Shown piece after piece: positions 26,201-34,474 of a DNA stretch of 49,648 nt. The stretch is from Clostridium sp. (GTDB taxonomy: Bacteria > Bacillota > Clostridia > Clostridiales > Clostridiaceae). Position 1 is the stretch's first letter. The number at the start of each line of letters is the position of its first letter. The position numbers were made by a program, and so were the translations under genes. The stretch covers positions 1 through 49,648 of the forward strand of contig JALENK010000060.1 of NCBI GenBank assembly GCA_022767515.1, written 5' to 3'. Below the pieces are notes generated by a model. The model saw only the letters and a list, made by a program, of their open reading frames with translations. It was not told the origin of the DNA and did not search any database.

Positions 26201-27949
26201 ATACTTAGAGAAGCAAAGGAGGAGGAGATTGTTGAATATGCTACCAATATAAAAAATTCTGGTACAGCACTTTTATCAATCATTAATGATATATTAGATT
26301 TTTCAAAGATAGAATCTGGTAAAATGGAAATTGTTCCAGTTGAATATGAGTTTAGCAGTCTTTTATATGATATTTATAATATGCTTTCTCCAAGGGCAGA
26401 AAAGAAGGGAATAAAGTTTAATATTAATGCAGCTAAAGATATGCCGTATAGGGTTATTGGTGATGATGTGAGAATACGTCAGATTCTGACTAATATTATA
26501 ACTAATGGAATAAAATATACTAAAGAGGGTAGTGTAACTTTAAATATAGACTGGAGTAAGGCTAAAAAGGATTCCATATTTGTTAAGGTTTCAGTTGTAG
26601 ATACAGGAGTTGGAATTAAGCAGGAGGATATTGGAAAACTATTTGAAACCTTCCAAAGACTTGATATTGAGAAAAATCGTAATATTGAAGGTACAGGTCT
26701 TGGTATTGGAATTACGGTTAAGCTTCTAGATATGATGGGAGGTAAATTGGATGTAGAGAGTGAATACGGAAAAGGCTCAACATTCTCCTTCACTATAGAG
26801 CAGACAGTAGTAGACTATACACCTATGGGAGATTTCAAGGTACAAGCAGAGAACACAATAAAGAAATTAAATACTTTGGATAAGCAGAAAAAGGTTTATA
26901 CTACTCCGGATGCTAATATTCTTGTAGTTGATGACAACGATATGAATAGGTTAGTTATTAAAAAGCTTTTAAAGGAAACTAAGGCACATGTAACTACCTT
27001 AGAGAGTGGAACTTCTTGTCTTGAGGAGGTTAAAAAGAACCACTATGATATAATTTTCTTAGATCATATGATGCCTGAGATGGATGGAATTCAGACACTT
27101 CATGCGTTAAAGAATCAAGAAGAAAATATGTGTAAGGATTCACCTATAATAGTATTAACAGCAAATGCAATATCGGGTGCTAGAGAGATGTACTTAAAGG
27201 AAGGTTTTGTAGACTACTTATCAAAACCAATAAATTCAGATAAGCTTGAAAAAATGATAGTAGATTATTTGCCAAATGAATTAGTAAAGGTTGAAACAGT
27301 AGATGTAGATGTTAAAGAAGAAGCTCAAAAAGAAGAAAATCAGCAAGAGGAAACTAATAATGAATGGGAATATGTTACAGGTCTTGATATGTATGAGGCA
27401 AAAAAATATAATCCAGATAGGGAGTCATTTGACCAATTGTTAAAAATGTATTATGATACAATTGAAAGTAAAGCTAAGCAGATAGAGGAATATGAACGAA
27501 ATGAACAGATAAAGGAATACACAATTCAGGTTCATGCACTTAAGAGTTCTTCAAGGATTATTGGAGCAACAGTAATATCAGAACTTGCAGCTAGATTAGA
27601 AGCAGCAGGAAATGCAGAGAATCTTAATAAAATACATAAAGATACACCACTATTACTTGCATTATATAGAAAATATCATGAATTTTTAGAACCATTTGTT
27701 CCTAAGGAAGAAGAGGCTGAAAAGGTAGAAGTATCAAACGAGGAAATTATAGTAAAGTTATCTTTACTTAAGAGTGCAATGGAAGAATTTGATTTAAATT
27801 CTGCAGATGATATTATGAATGAAATTCAAGAAATAAAAGTACCTGATGTACTTCAAGAAGATTTTGAAACATTACAGGAATACATTACTAATTTTAATGT
27901 AGAAGAAACACCAAAATTAATTGATGAAATGATAGAAAAACTAGGTTAG
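23222..27949 (+). CDS. Giant hybrid sensor histidine kinase (ATPase-like, TPR, GAF, HisKA, HATPase, REC, HPt)
   Basis: A 1575-residue cytoplasmic phosphorelay protein with no membrane segment. Residues 1-230 resemble an AAA_16/MalT-type ATPase whose P-loop is lost (FIKGNQNSAFSK) but whose Walker-B region remains (LILVFDGLQ). About 280-760 is helical and TPR-like; about 775-940 is a probable GAF domain. HisKA has H978 in MSHEIRTPLN; the HATPase shows the G-box GTGLGIG. A receiver domain carries D1281 (FLDHMMPEMDG) and an HPt domain carries H1438 (VHALKSSSR). The phosphate path H978-D1281-H1438 is complete. The ATG at 23222 suits AGAGGG (23207-23212). The next gene, a response regulator 19 bases on, is the likely final acceptor. 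Confidence 0.9.
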   Translation: MKKEYIKTLKAMEKKINEGRVFFIKGNQNSAFSKEEIEGIIQNKDIEIYYYRYDTDKIQSIFSPLLGWIKDIYERLYSEFMTEEDFINECGIYSLHKECFISYLKTGFVLRSELVVLGEIRYEQEMFVDSVIRILKYILKFNKLILVFDGLQNSNSSIIEIFKAIIEEGQINNLSILVYYNDNYDVLEYMQNDWDKLLQLLNRKDMIIDYSNIINDEQEIIKGEVRSKDLELKAEDIEDIICKINNMIVMTNVNQTLYYSQLLYDNISNKTIEVDREYQKKSIIYLIMANIYSKYRTNLMVIHKMDYYIEKFLCEELKKLSSGEDDIVNYIYAFFKCMIYNIENQPKQAFAYYMQCKEFANVYGNEDYDFYADLNYYIMLCYDKTILTRRKEKISQAEIELAKELEKREQYNLLANMYLYNFEISDEEIEDISTGKKDFEYLYKAVEYGKKINNRFFLESAYGRKNIYFNNNNINDKLFKLDVGMQEYLGLELSNQKYSFMAYRYTMTEEYGMSHKTNNELLLKMYDSLLVEGVVENYSTDNNIVEFLLAVYNMSVNCMCARDYKAASEYLIIAIKEMEMLNSFDLSMCDLSKLYGMLAYCYMEMEMDYKCSLNLYKLRNIIEFGFKYEQEVIDGCCRLRRDSLFLLYITEGLVSLKDGDIQTAEQKINRAYEFFKVEEGQWPFMYPILARASYKLYMNMGLEDKAKDIIIKCREFAKEYKLFDLAERMDYILEGKKIVEKKYDFSLKGITKEKMFALLKKKRMEMDLDLKSKEFEFISLWNNNLNKSDDEVGCIKSSIDMAGNFLKLEKMLYITLSKEKDIENYNEFNLTRDGRVINVAYDSVNKKLSDIDIFNIVEYFNSKENKSFVVTRINSKFVHYSELIDIFEEDDMICFMAIPIIKEEKLQAIFIAYGVIGEAGIANDDLIESSKLDTLKILFNQLVDVEKIHKSDKQLKEALYEANAANKAKSDFLANMSHEIRTPLNSVLGMGEMILREAKEEEIVEYATNIKNSGTALLSIINDILDFSKIESGKMEIVPVEYEFSSLLYDIYNMLSPRAEKKGIKFNINAAKDMPYRVIGDDVRIRQILTNIITNGIKYTKEGSVTLNIDWSKAKKDSIFVKVSVVDTGVGIKQEDIGKLFETFQRLDIEKNRNIEGTGLGIGITVKLLDMMGGKLDVESEYGKGSTFSFTIEQTVVDYTPMGDFKVQAENTIKKLNTLDKQKKVYTTPDANILVVDDNDMNRLVIKKLLKETKAHVTTLESGTSCLEEVKKNHYDIIFLDHMMPEMDGIQTLHALKNQEENMCKDSPIIVLTANAISGAREMYLKEGFVDYLSKPINSDKLEKMIVDYLPNELVKVETVDVDVKEEAQKEENQQEETNNEWEYVTGLDMYEAKKYNPDRESFDQLLKMYYDTIESKAKQIEEYERNEQIKEYTIQVHALKSSSRIIGATVISELAARLEAAGNAENLNKIHKDTPLLLALYRKYHEFLEPFVPKEEEAEKVEVSNEEIIVKLSLLKSAMEEFDLNSADDIMNEIQEIKVPDVLQEDFETLQEYITNFNVEETPKLIDEMIEKLG

Positions 27950-27968
27950 ATTAAGGGAGAGATAGAAA

Positions 27969-28721
27969 ATGGAAAATGAGTTATTGTTTTTAACTAGTGG
28001 TAGTAATATGACGGCACTAATACGGAATATTTTTTCAAGAAAGTTTGTAGTAAAGCCTTCCAATTTTAATTTGCTTGAAGTTGAGTGTAGTGTAGATGAT
28101 GGAATGGTAGGGCTGGTGGTAATAGAGGTAACTGGAATTTCAACAAGAGAAATTGAAGCATTTAAAGCAATAAAAGAGGAATTTATAGATCCAAATAATT
28201 TGCCAGTATTTTTAATGGGAAACACTGAAAATAAGTATATGTTAAATCAATTTACTCAATTTAAAGGAGTAATAAACCTTGCTAACTTAAAAATAAATGA
28301 AGTATATGATGAAATTGTTAAATACATGAATGCTAAAAATAAAAAGGCTTCTAAAAAGAAAATAATGCTTGTTGATGATGACCCTATGATATTAAGATAT
28401 ATGGGAGGAGCACTAAGGGAATATTATGATGTTGTGATGGCACCATCTGGCACACTTGCAATTGAATTACTTAGTAAAACTAATCCACTTCCAGATTTGA
28501 TTTTGCTTGATTATCAAATGCCACAATTAGATGGCGCCCAGACTCTTAATATTATAAGAAGAGCTGGACAATTTGAGAATATACCGGTATTCTTCTTGAC
28601 TGGTGTTAATGATAGAGAGTCAATTTTAAAGGTAATGTCACTAAAACCACAGGGATATATCTTAAAAACATTACCACAACAGGAAATACTTAAAAAGATA
28701 AATAGCTTTTTTGAACAATAG
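27969..28721 (+). CDS. Response regulator with pseudo-receiver and receiver domains, no output domain
   Basis: A 250-residue protein. Residues 131-250 are a clear receiver domain: acidic pocket DDDP (136-139), phosphoacceptor D181 in LLDYQMPQLDG, Thr in FFLTG and Lys in YILKTLP. Residues 1-120 have a similar alternation of strands and helices but lack the acidic pocket and phosphoacceptor, so they look like a degenerate receiver or a partner-binding domain. There is no DNA-binding or enzymatic domain, so output is probably by protein contact. It lies 19 bases downstream of the hybrid kinase and is presumably phosphorylated by its HPt domain. Confidence 0.88.
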   Translation: MENELLFLTSGSNMTALIRNIFSRKFVVKPSNFNLLEVECSVDDGMVGLVVIEVTGISTREIEAFKAIKEEFIDPNNLPVFLMGNTENKYMLNQFTQFKGVINLANLKINEVYDEIVKYMNAKNKKASKKKIMLVDDDPMILRYMGGALREYYDVVMAPSGTLAIELLSKTNPLPDLILLDYQMPQLDGAQTLNIIRRAGQFENIPVFFLTGVNDRESILKVMSLKPQGYILKTLPQQEILKKINSFFEQ

Positions 28722-28729
28722 AATATTAA

Positions 28730-28768
28730 AACCTCTTATAACATTGTTTATAGGAGGTTGTTTATTTT
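28730..28768 (+). terminator. Intrinsic terminator after the kinase/regulator pair
   Basis: A 12-base-pair stem (28730-28741 with 28748-28759, one G-T pair) is followed by a T-rich tract. Confidence 0.8.
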
Positions 28769-28845
28769 TATAAAAAGTAGTAGAATTAAGTTTAGATTGA
28801 ATAAATTTGTAGTTAGAATATAAAAAAGGCTGGTGTGGATTTTAT

Positions 28846-30621
28846 ATGGCGGATATATTTGGAAAAATACTAAGTAAGCTAAGAAAGAATAATGATAGTA
28901 GTAAAGAAATTAAATTAGAAAATTATATTACAGATAATAATTCTAAGGATAATTATGGAATATTATTTAATGATTTAAAAAAAGAGTTAAAGGATTCTTA
29001 TGTTGATATAGAAAAGATGCCAAGATTTTCAGTTCATTCAGGTATATTACACTCTATGTATGATGAATTAGTTAAACCAGTAGTATTAACAGTTATGGGA
29101 AAGTATACTATTGGTAAAAAAACCTTTATTAATAGTTTTATTGGTGAGGATATATTAAAAAGTAATGCTAAGTATGGGGTTTCAGTATTTATTAAAATAT
29201 CTTATGGACCTAAGAAGAAAGTTGTTGCTTATTATAGAGATAATACAGAAAAGGAAGTTGACTTAAAGGATTTAAAGTCAGTGACAGTAGATACAAGTGG
29301 TAAAAATACATTAAGAAAAACTATTAAATATGTAGAAATATTTTTACCAAAAAAAGTACTTAAGGAAATTACAATAATTCAAACTCCAGGTTTAGATATA
29401 GAGGATAAAAACTATATTAAGGAGATAAAAAGCTATTTGTCAGTAAGTGATATTGCATATTGGATTAGTGCTTATGGTAAAAGGGTTTCTGTAAACGAAA
29501 TAAATACACTTAATGAGGTTAGTAAAGTTATAAAGCCTTCTCTAGTAATTAATAGAATAAATGAAATAGATGAAGAAGAGGAAGAATTTGAAAAAATATT
29601 AAAAGAACTTAAAGAAACTCTATCAGGAAAAATTGAGGATACCCTTATGATTGATACAGTGTTAGTGCATGAAAATTTAGCTGAGGAGTATTTAGGAGAA
29701 GATTCAAGTTATTTAAATGAGAATACAAAGAAGCTACAAAGTGCATTATTAAAGAGGATTGAAAGTATTAAATCAAAATATATTCATAGTAATATAAATA
29801 TGTTTTTTGAAAAGGTAGTACCTGATTTTAATGATGCAGTAAAAGATTTAAATGAATTAAAAGAATTAATGTCAAAGGAAGAGGAAATAAGAGAATCGCA
29901 TGAAGATAGAAAAAAATATTTAGAGCCATACCATGAAGAGGGAGTGAAAAAATTAAAGAAAAAAGAAGGTATTACTACTGACTTTGATATGATCTTTGAT
30001 GCATGGAAAAATAAGAATGTAAAGGAATATGAAAAAATAGAAGCTCCTTTAGCATACATAAAGAGTATGGAAGATTTGCTTAGGGAGCTAAAGGTCAATG
30101 AAAGAATTATTTACAATATAAAATCATCTTCTGAAACTTATCAAGATATTAAAAATCAATTAGTCATAATTGATAATAAGTACTTAGAATTTGCTGATAA
30201 GGAAAAGGAATTAACTACAGAAGCAGATGAGCTTAATAAAAAATTAGATGAATATTATGCAAGTGGTATTCATAAAGAAGATGATAAAGAAGATGATTGG
30301 GATGAAACTAGAAAAGAATTAGAAAAGTGGAGAAGAGACCTAAATAAAAGAATTAGAGGTGTAGAACTTCGATATATGGCTTTTGAAGAGGATAGAAGAG
30401 ATCAATTCAAGAGAGTTGCAGTTATGAACCAAGAAATATTTGGATATATTGATGAATATAATAAAATTCTTTCTGTAAAGATTGATGAACAGCAACAGTA
30501 TATAAATGAATGTAATAATAAAATTAAGAAATATAATGGAGAATATGATACTTTAAGAACCCAAGTATCTAAGGTTGAGAAAATTCTAAATGAATTTAGA
30601 AAAATATTTGAAAAAAAATAA
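28846..30621 (+). CDS. Dynamin-like GTPase with degraded nucleotide-binding motifs
   Basis: A 591-residue protein with dynamin_N layout: G domain at about 75-300, then a long charged helical region (300-591) dominated by Glu/Lys coiled coil. The motifs are altered: G1 reads GKYTIGKKT (85-93), with Lys where Ser/Thr should contact magnesium; G3 is QTPG (179-182) instead of DTPG; and NRIN replaces NKxD. This suggests weak or no GTP hydrolysis, possibly a scaffold or regulatory partner. It is separate from the three-GTPase array at 705-5412 and sits next to a signalling pair, with the unknown 243-residue protein and AIM24 downstream. No signal peptide. Confidence 0.75.
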   Translation: MADIFGKILSKLRKNNDSSKEIKLENYITDNNSKDNYGILFNDLKKELKDSYVDIEKMPRFSVHSGILHSMYDELVKPVVLTVMGKYTIGKKTFINSFIGEDILKSNAKYGVSVFIKISYGPKKKVVAYYRDNTEKEVDLKDLKSVTVDTSGKNTLRKTIKYVEIFLPKKVLKEITIIQTPGLDIEDKNYIKEIKSYLSVSDIAYWISAYGKRVSVNEINTLNEVSKVIKPSLVINRINEIDEEEEEFEKILKELKETLSGKIEDTLMIDTVLVHENLAEEYLGEDSSYLNENTKKLQSALLKRIESIKSKYIHSNINMFFEKVVPDFNDAVKDLNELKELMSKEEEIRESHEDRKKYLEPYHEEGVKKLKKKEGITTDFDMIFDAWKNKNVKEYEKIEAPLAYIKSMEDLLRELKVNERIIYNIKSSSETYQDIKNQLVIIDNKYLEFADKEKELTTEADELNKKLDEYYASGIHKEDDKEDDWDETRKELEKWRRDLNKRIRGVELRYMAFEEDRRDQFKRVAVMNQEIFGYIDEYNKILSVKIDEQQQYINECNNKIKKYNGEYDTLRTQVSKVEKILNEFRKIFEKK

Positions 30622-30752
30622 AAATGAATATTTTGTAAACTATTGTGAAATACTATTTAAAGTAAGATAATATTTATGTAAAATTATAATTAAGTAAGTA
30701 GCGGATACGTAACAATGAATATAGATTTAGACTTGTGCAGGAGGGGTTACTA

Positions 30753-31484
30753 ATGGTTAGAGCATTAAAACATAATAGCAAAATCAAATATATAAATAGC
30801 AATCAAGAGGGTATGCTTAAAGAAGAAAGAGTAATAGATACTAAAATATTAACAACTTGTTTTCAATATGATGTTGGAGAAAAATTATATATACCTACAC
30901 CTTTGTTAGAATCAGTATTAAAAAATATATTAAGTTCAGAAGAATATATGAAGCATATATCTAAGGAAGAACTATATAAAACTGATTTTTATGATGTGGA
31001 GATACTTGAGTGTATTGGAAATTATGGTTATGGAACAGAAATAACTTATAAGTGCAAAGTAACTCAAGATGGTTTACCACTTATGTATAATAGTGGGGAG
31101 CCAACAGAATTACTTGTTCAAGAAGGATATTTGCTAAATGAAAGTCAAGTTAATAGTTATAAACAAATGGATAAAATATGTTATGTACATGAAAGCTATT
31201 ACGGATTATTAAAGGATAGATACGGTATGGTAAATCCCATTAGTGAAGAGACTCGTTGCCTTAAACTTATGACAAAGGTAGCTTCATGGGGAGATTTCAT
31301 AATGGAGGAAGTTGAAGTTCCAAAGACTATTGAAGGCATTTTATCTAATGGACAAGTCCTTAAGGGAGATATAAATGCTATTATTACAGTAAAAGCTAAA
31401 GATGGTATACAAGTTCTGATGAGAGTCACATATAAAGGAGAAGACGGAACTATATTGCCAATAGATTATACAATTAATTATTAA
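30753..31484 (+). CDS. Conserved-looking hypothetical protein
   Basis: A 243-residue soluble protein of no family I recognise. The predicted character is mixed alpha/beta, with a beta-rich second half (AIITVKAKDGIQVLMRVTY near 208-226) and several aromatic Gly-Tyr segments (GNYGYGTEITYK near 91-102). The ATG at 30753 is chosen because CAGGAGGGG lies just before it and overlaps the only upstream alternative (GTG at 30735). It ends 15 bases before the AIM24 gene, so the two are probably co-transcribed. The 130 bases upstream hold no clear terminator for the GTPase-like gene. Confidence 0.65.
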   Translation: MVRALKHNSKIKYINSNQEGMLKEERVIDTKILTTCFQYDVGEKLYIPTPLLESVLKNILSSEEYMKHISKEELYKTDFYDVEILECIGNYGYGTEITYKCKVTQDGLPLMYNSGEPTELLVQEGYLLNESQVNSYKQMDKICYVHESYYGLLKDRYGMVNPISEETRCLKLMTKVASWGDFIMEEVEVPKTIEGILSNGQVLKGDINAIITVKAKDGIQVLMRVTYKGEDGTILPIDYTINY

Positions 31485-31499
31485 TAGGGGGAAAAGGAT

Positions 31500-32174
31500 A
31501 TGGAATACAGAATATTAGGTCAGCCATTTTGTGCTGTTGAAGTCAAATTAGAAGCAGGGGAATCGATGAATTGTCAGAAAGGTGCAATGGCTTGGATGAC
31601 ATCTAATATGGTTATGGAAACTAAGGGTGGAGGACTTGGAAAAATGTTTTCTAGAGCATTTTCTGGTGAGGCTATGTTTATGAATACTTATAGGGCTGAA
31701 AAACAATCAGGTCTTATATCATTTGCTATGACAGCACCTGGAACAATATTACCAGTGCAAATAACACCATCAAGAAGCATAATTGCTCAAAAATCAGCAT
31801 ATTTGGCATCAGAGCCTGGAATTTCAATGTCAATAGCTTTTCAAAAGAAACTAGGTTCAGGATTCTTTGGAGGAGAAGGATTTATAATGCAAAGATTAGA
31901 AGGAAATGGAACCGCTTTCTTGGAGATAGATGGTAGTGTGGTTGAATATGATTTAGATCCAGGAGAAGTAATGATTATTGATACAGGATATTTAGCAGCG
32001 ATGGATGCTACTTGTACTATGTCTATAGAAACAGTAAAAGGAATGGGAAATAAGCTTTTAGGTGGAGAAGGATTCTTCAATACAAAAATTACAGGACCAG
32101 GACACATTTGGTTACAGACAATGCCATTATCTAATATGGCTAGTGCTATAGCTTCAGTAATTCCAGCAAGATAA
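31500..32174 (+). CDS. AIM24 family protein (TIGR00266 type)
   Basis: A 224-residue protein matching the bacterial AIM24/TIGR00266 family: N-terminal strand MEYRILGQPFCAVEVKLEAG, the family's GGGLGKMFSRAFSGE loop (about 42-57), the region TAPGTILPVQI, GGEGFIMQRLEG, and the C-terminal GEGFFNTKITGPG and LQTMP blocks. These proteins form beta-barrel trefoil-like folds. The bacterial role is unknown; the eukaryotic relative acts in mitochondrial membrane organisation. The preceding dynamin-like gene gives a weak membrane-related context. Confidence 0.9.
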   Translation: MEYRILGQPFCAVEVKLEAGESMNCQKGAMAWMTSNMVMETKGGGLGKMFSRAFSGEAMFMNTYRAEKQSGLISFAMTAPGTILPVQITPSRSIIAQKSAYLASEPGISMSIAFQKKLGSGFFGGEGFIMQRLEGNGTAFLEIDGSVVEYDLDPGEVMIIDTGYLAAMDATCTMSIETVKGMGNKLLGGEGFFNTKITGPGHIWLQTMPLSNMASAIASVIPAR

Positions 32175-32181
32175 AAATTAT

Positions 32182-32212
32182 GCAGGTTTGATATATGTCA
32201 AACCTGCTTTTA
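32182..32212 (+). terminator. Intrinsic terminator after the AIM24 gene
   Basis: A perfect ten-base-pair stem GCAGGTTTGA/TCAAACCTGC (32182-32191 with 32198-32207) is followed by TTTT. Confidence 0.88.
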
Positions 32213-32421
32213 TTATGCTTTATTGTATAGTGTATTATAAATATAATTAGAGAATTACGTTTAAAAATAAGATAAAAATGGAAAGATTAACAATTTAGAA
32301 AAAGAATATTTACAATTTGTTAACAAACAAATAGTCAAATATATGTATAATATATTTTGTGAGAAGTAATTAGGGTAGTCAACTATGGAAAGTTGTTTAT
32401 AGGTAAGAGGAGAATTTAAAA

Positions 32422-32592
32422 ATGGTTTTAAAAGGTAAAAAAGATAGCTGTGATTTTGTAGAATTATATTCAAGTCAAAATCACAGTTATAATGAGAGCT
32501 TAGAGTTAAATACTAAGAGTAAAAAAAATGAGGATAAGACAGTTGTTAAGTTGGAAGTAATACCTAAGGGTGCACTTCAGATACTTCAATAA
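32422..32592 (+). CDS. Small ORF, 56-residue protein of unknown function
   Basis: This short frame begins MVLKGKKDSCDFVELYSS and ends ALQILQ. It has a good ribosome site (AGAGGAG at 32406-32412, 9-base spacing), a TATAAT about 75 bases upstream (32346-32351) and its own terminator 12 bases after the stop, so it looks like a genuine monocistronic gene. The protein is charged and soluble with no membrane segment. The ORF contains a 14-base-pair inverted repeat, so the region could instead be a structured RNA. No family is recognised. Confidence 0.6.
   Translation: MVLKGKKDSCDFVELYSSQNHSYNESLELNTKSKKNEDKTVVKLEVIPKGALQILQ
32445..32489 (+). repeat. 14-base-pair inverted repeat inside the small ORF
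   Basis: Bases 32445-32458 pair with 32476-32489 (13 Watson-Crick pairs and one G-T) around a 17-base loop. The core CTGTGATTTTG/CAAAATCACAG is perfect. It is not followed by a T-run, so it is not a terminator. It could be an mRNA hairpin or a protein-binding site. Confidence 0.75.
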
Positions 32593-32603
32593 AATGTAAT
32601 GTA

Positions 32604-32636
32604 ACTATTTCAAGTTTTTTGAAATAGTTTTTTTTT
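32604..32636 (+). terminator. Intrinsic terminator after the small ORF
   Basis: ACTATTTCAA (32604-32613) pairs with TTGAAATAGT (32619-32628) around a five-base T-rich loop, and a run of nine T follows (32628-32636). Confidence 0.88.
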
Positions 32637-32722
32637 ACTAAATTTTTGATATTATTTAGGAAAATTTAATATTTAGACGTTGAAAAAAAAGTAGAAATAT
32701 GATTTAATTGGTTTGAATTGAG

Positions 32723-34393
32723 GTGATTAAACTGAAATATTTAAATAAGATTATAGCACTATTGTGTACATTTTCTATTATTATAGTTCTATTTGTTCAT
32801 AATTATTATAATTATGAAGATGTATCCTTAGGTTCAGTTAATTTAATAAATATGAATGATAGGTGGACATATTCATATGGAGATGACTATGAAGAAAATG
32901 TTTCACTTCCATTAAAAAAAGAGGTTAAAAAAGGTGAGAAAGCAGCTGTAATAAAATACCTTACAGGAGAATTTAAATATGCTAAAACTTTAATTTTACC
33001 AACATATCATCAGAAGATAGAAGTATATTTAAATGATGTTAAAATTTATTCTTATGGCTATTTGTATGATGATTATACTATTTCAAAGACTAAGGGGTCT
33101 ATGAACCACTATATTAAGATACCAAAGGAAAGTGAAGGAAAGAAATTAACTATATATTTCTCTTCCGAGTATGAACAATATTCAGGTGTCTTAAATCAGG
33201 TAATGTGTGGTGATTCAGAAACAGTAATGGTTAAAATGTTTGCAAATATGATACCGTCATTATTAATGGTATTTTTGCTTGCAATAATTGCATTTATTTG
33301 TTTTGGATTTTATTTTGTAGCAAAAAAACACAAATATATTGGATATAGGTCTTTTCCAATGATGGCATTTTGCGCATTACTTGTTGTATTTTGGGCTCTC
33401 GCTCAGTTTAATATCTACAATATAATTTTTGGAGACCCTCAGATGTCATATTATATAGAATATTTTAGTTTGTTATTACTGCCGATAGCTTGTAATGGGT
33501 ATATATATTTGTTTTGTAAATCAAATAAAAGATTACAATTAAAAATTACATGTGGACTATATATTGCAAACTTTATATTAAATATTATATTGCAGTTTAA
33601 TAGCATAGTAGATATGGTTGATATTTTAAGTATTTTCTTTGGTATACTTATAGCTAATATAATTCAAATAATAGTAATAGTAATCTATGAAGTTAAATAT
33701 ATAGGTAATGAGACACTGAAAATATTCAAAATTCCGATGTGTGTTATGATGGTTACAGGTGTGATAGCTATTATATTTCAAAGCTTTAATAAGTATGACT
33801 ATGTAGCAAACATCATATTAGTGAGTGTGTTATTTTTAATATTTTTCTTTATATTTCATCTTATTACAGATTATTTTAAGGTTCTATCAGAAAAGAAAAA
33901 AGCAGATTATATGCTTCAAATTGCTGATATAGATATGATGACTAAGGCACTTAATAGAAATGCTTACGAAAAAGAATTAAAAAGTTATGATGAAGACATT
34001 GAAAAGTTATCTGGTACAATAGTTGTTTTATTTGATTTAAATTATTTAAAGCATATTAATGATACATATGGGCATGAATATGGAGATATGGCTATTACTA
34101 CTTGTTATGAATGTATGGCAAAAATATTTTTTAAAAAAGGTAAATGCTTTAGAATTGGTGGAGACGAATTTGTCTGTATCTCCCATGAAGAAACTTTAGA
34201 TAAGGAAGTTTTAGCGTTTAAAAGTTTAATAAAATCAAAGGCAAAGGAATTTGTATTTCCATTTACAGTAGCTCTTGGAGTGGCAAGATTTAATGATAAT
34301 GTAGATAATTCTATACATGATACAATAAAGAGAAGTGATGAAATGATGTATAAAAATAAGATGGAAATAAAGAAAAAATTAAACAAAAGATAG
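32723..34393 (+). CDS. Membrane diguanylate cyclase (extracytoplasmic sensor, multi-TM, GGDEF)
   Basis: A 556-residue protein. A signal anchor (about 8-28) leads to an extracytoplasmic beta-rich domain (30-165) like the 7TMR-DISM sensor module. About seven hydrophobic helices (175-385) precede a C-terminal GGDEF domain with intact GGDEF at about 479-483 and the preceding LNYLKHINDTYGHEYGD substrate motif. No RxxD inhibitory site is seen. It makes cyclic di-GMP from two GTP in response to an external signal, and no EAL phosphodiesterase is in the window. The start is unsure: GTG at 32723 lies within GAGGTGAT, a near-perfect anti-SD match better spaced for CTG at 32732. Its product is the ligand of the riboswitch at 225-297. 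Confidence 0.9.
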   Translation: MIKLKYLNKIIALLCTFSIIIVLFVHNYYNYEDVSLGSVNLINMNDRWTYSYGDDYEENVSLPLKKEVKKGEKAAVIKYLTGEFKYAKTLILPTYHQKIEVYLNDVKIYSYGYLYDDYTISKTKGSMNHYIKIPKESEGKKLTIYFSSEYEQYSGVLNQVMCGDSETVMVKMFANMIPSLLMVFLLAIIAFICFGFYFVAKKHKYIGYRSFPMMAFCALLVVFWALAQFNIYNIIFGDPQMSYYIEYFSLLLLPIACNGYIYLFCKSNKRLQLKITCGLYIANFILNIILQFNSIVDMVDILSIFFGILIANIIQIIVIVIYEVKYIGNETLKIFKIPMCVMMVTGVIAIIFQSFNKYDYVANIILVSVLFLIFFFIFHLITDYFKVLSEKKKADYMLQIADIDMMTKALNRNAYEKELKSYDEDIEKLSGTIVVLFDLNYLKHINDTYGHEYGDMAITTCYECMAKIFFKKGKCFRIGGDEFVCISHEETLDKEVLAFKSLIKSKAKEFVFPFTVALGVARFNDNVDNSIHDTIKRSDEMMYKNKMEIKKKLNKR

Positions 34394-34413
34394 AAAATTT
34401 TAATGCTTTGTAC

Positions 34414-34442
34414 TTGACCAAATTAAATAATAATTATATATT
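34414..34442 (+). promoter_or_regulatory. Promoter of the DAHP synthase gene
   Basis: TTGACC (34414-34419) and TATATT (34437-34442) with a 17-base spacer, 33 bases before the ATG. Each box differs from consensus at one position. Confidence 0.75.
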
Positions 34443-34474
34443 AATAGTAATCGAATAAAATAGGGGGCTTAAAT

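Noticed and set aside
32175-32421. A known riboswitch in the leader of the small ORF
   Set aside because: The segment near 32372-32400 forms only a short CAACT/AGTTG hairpin and matches no riboswitch consensus I know.
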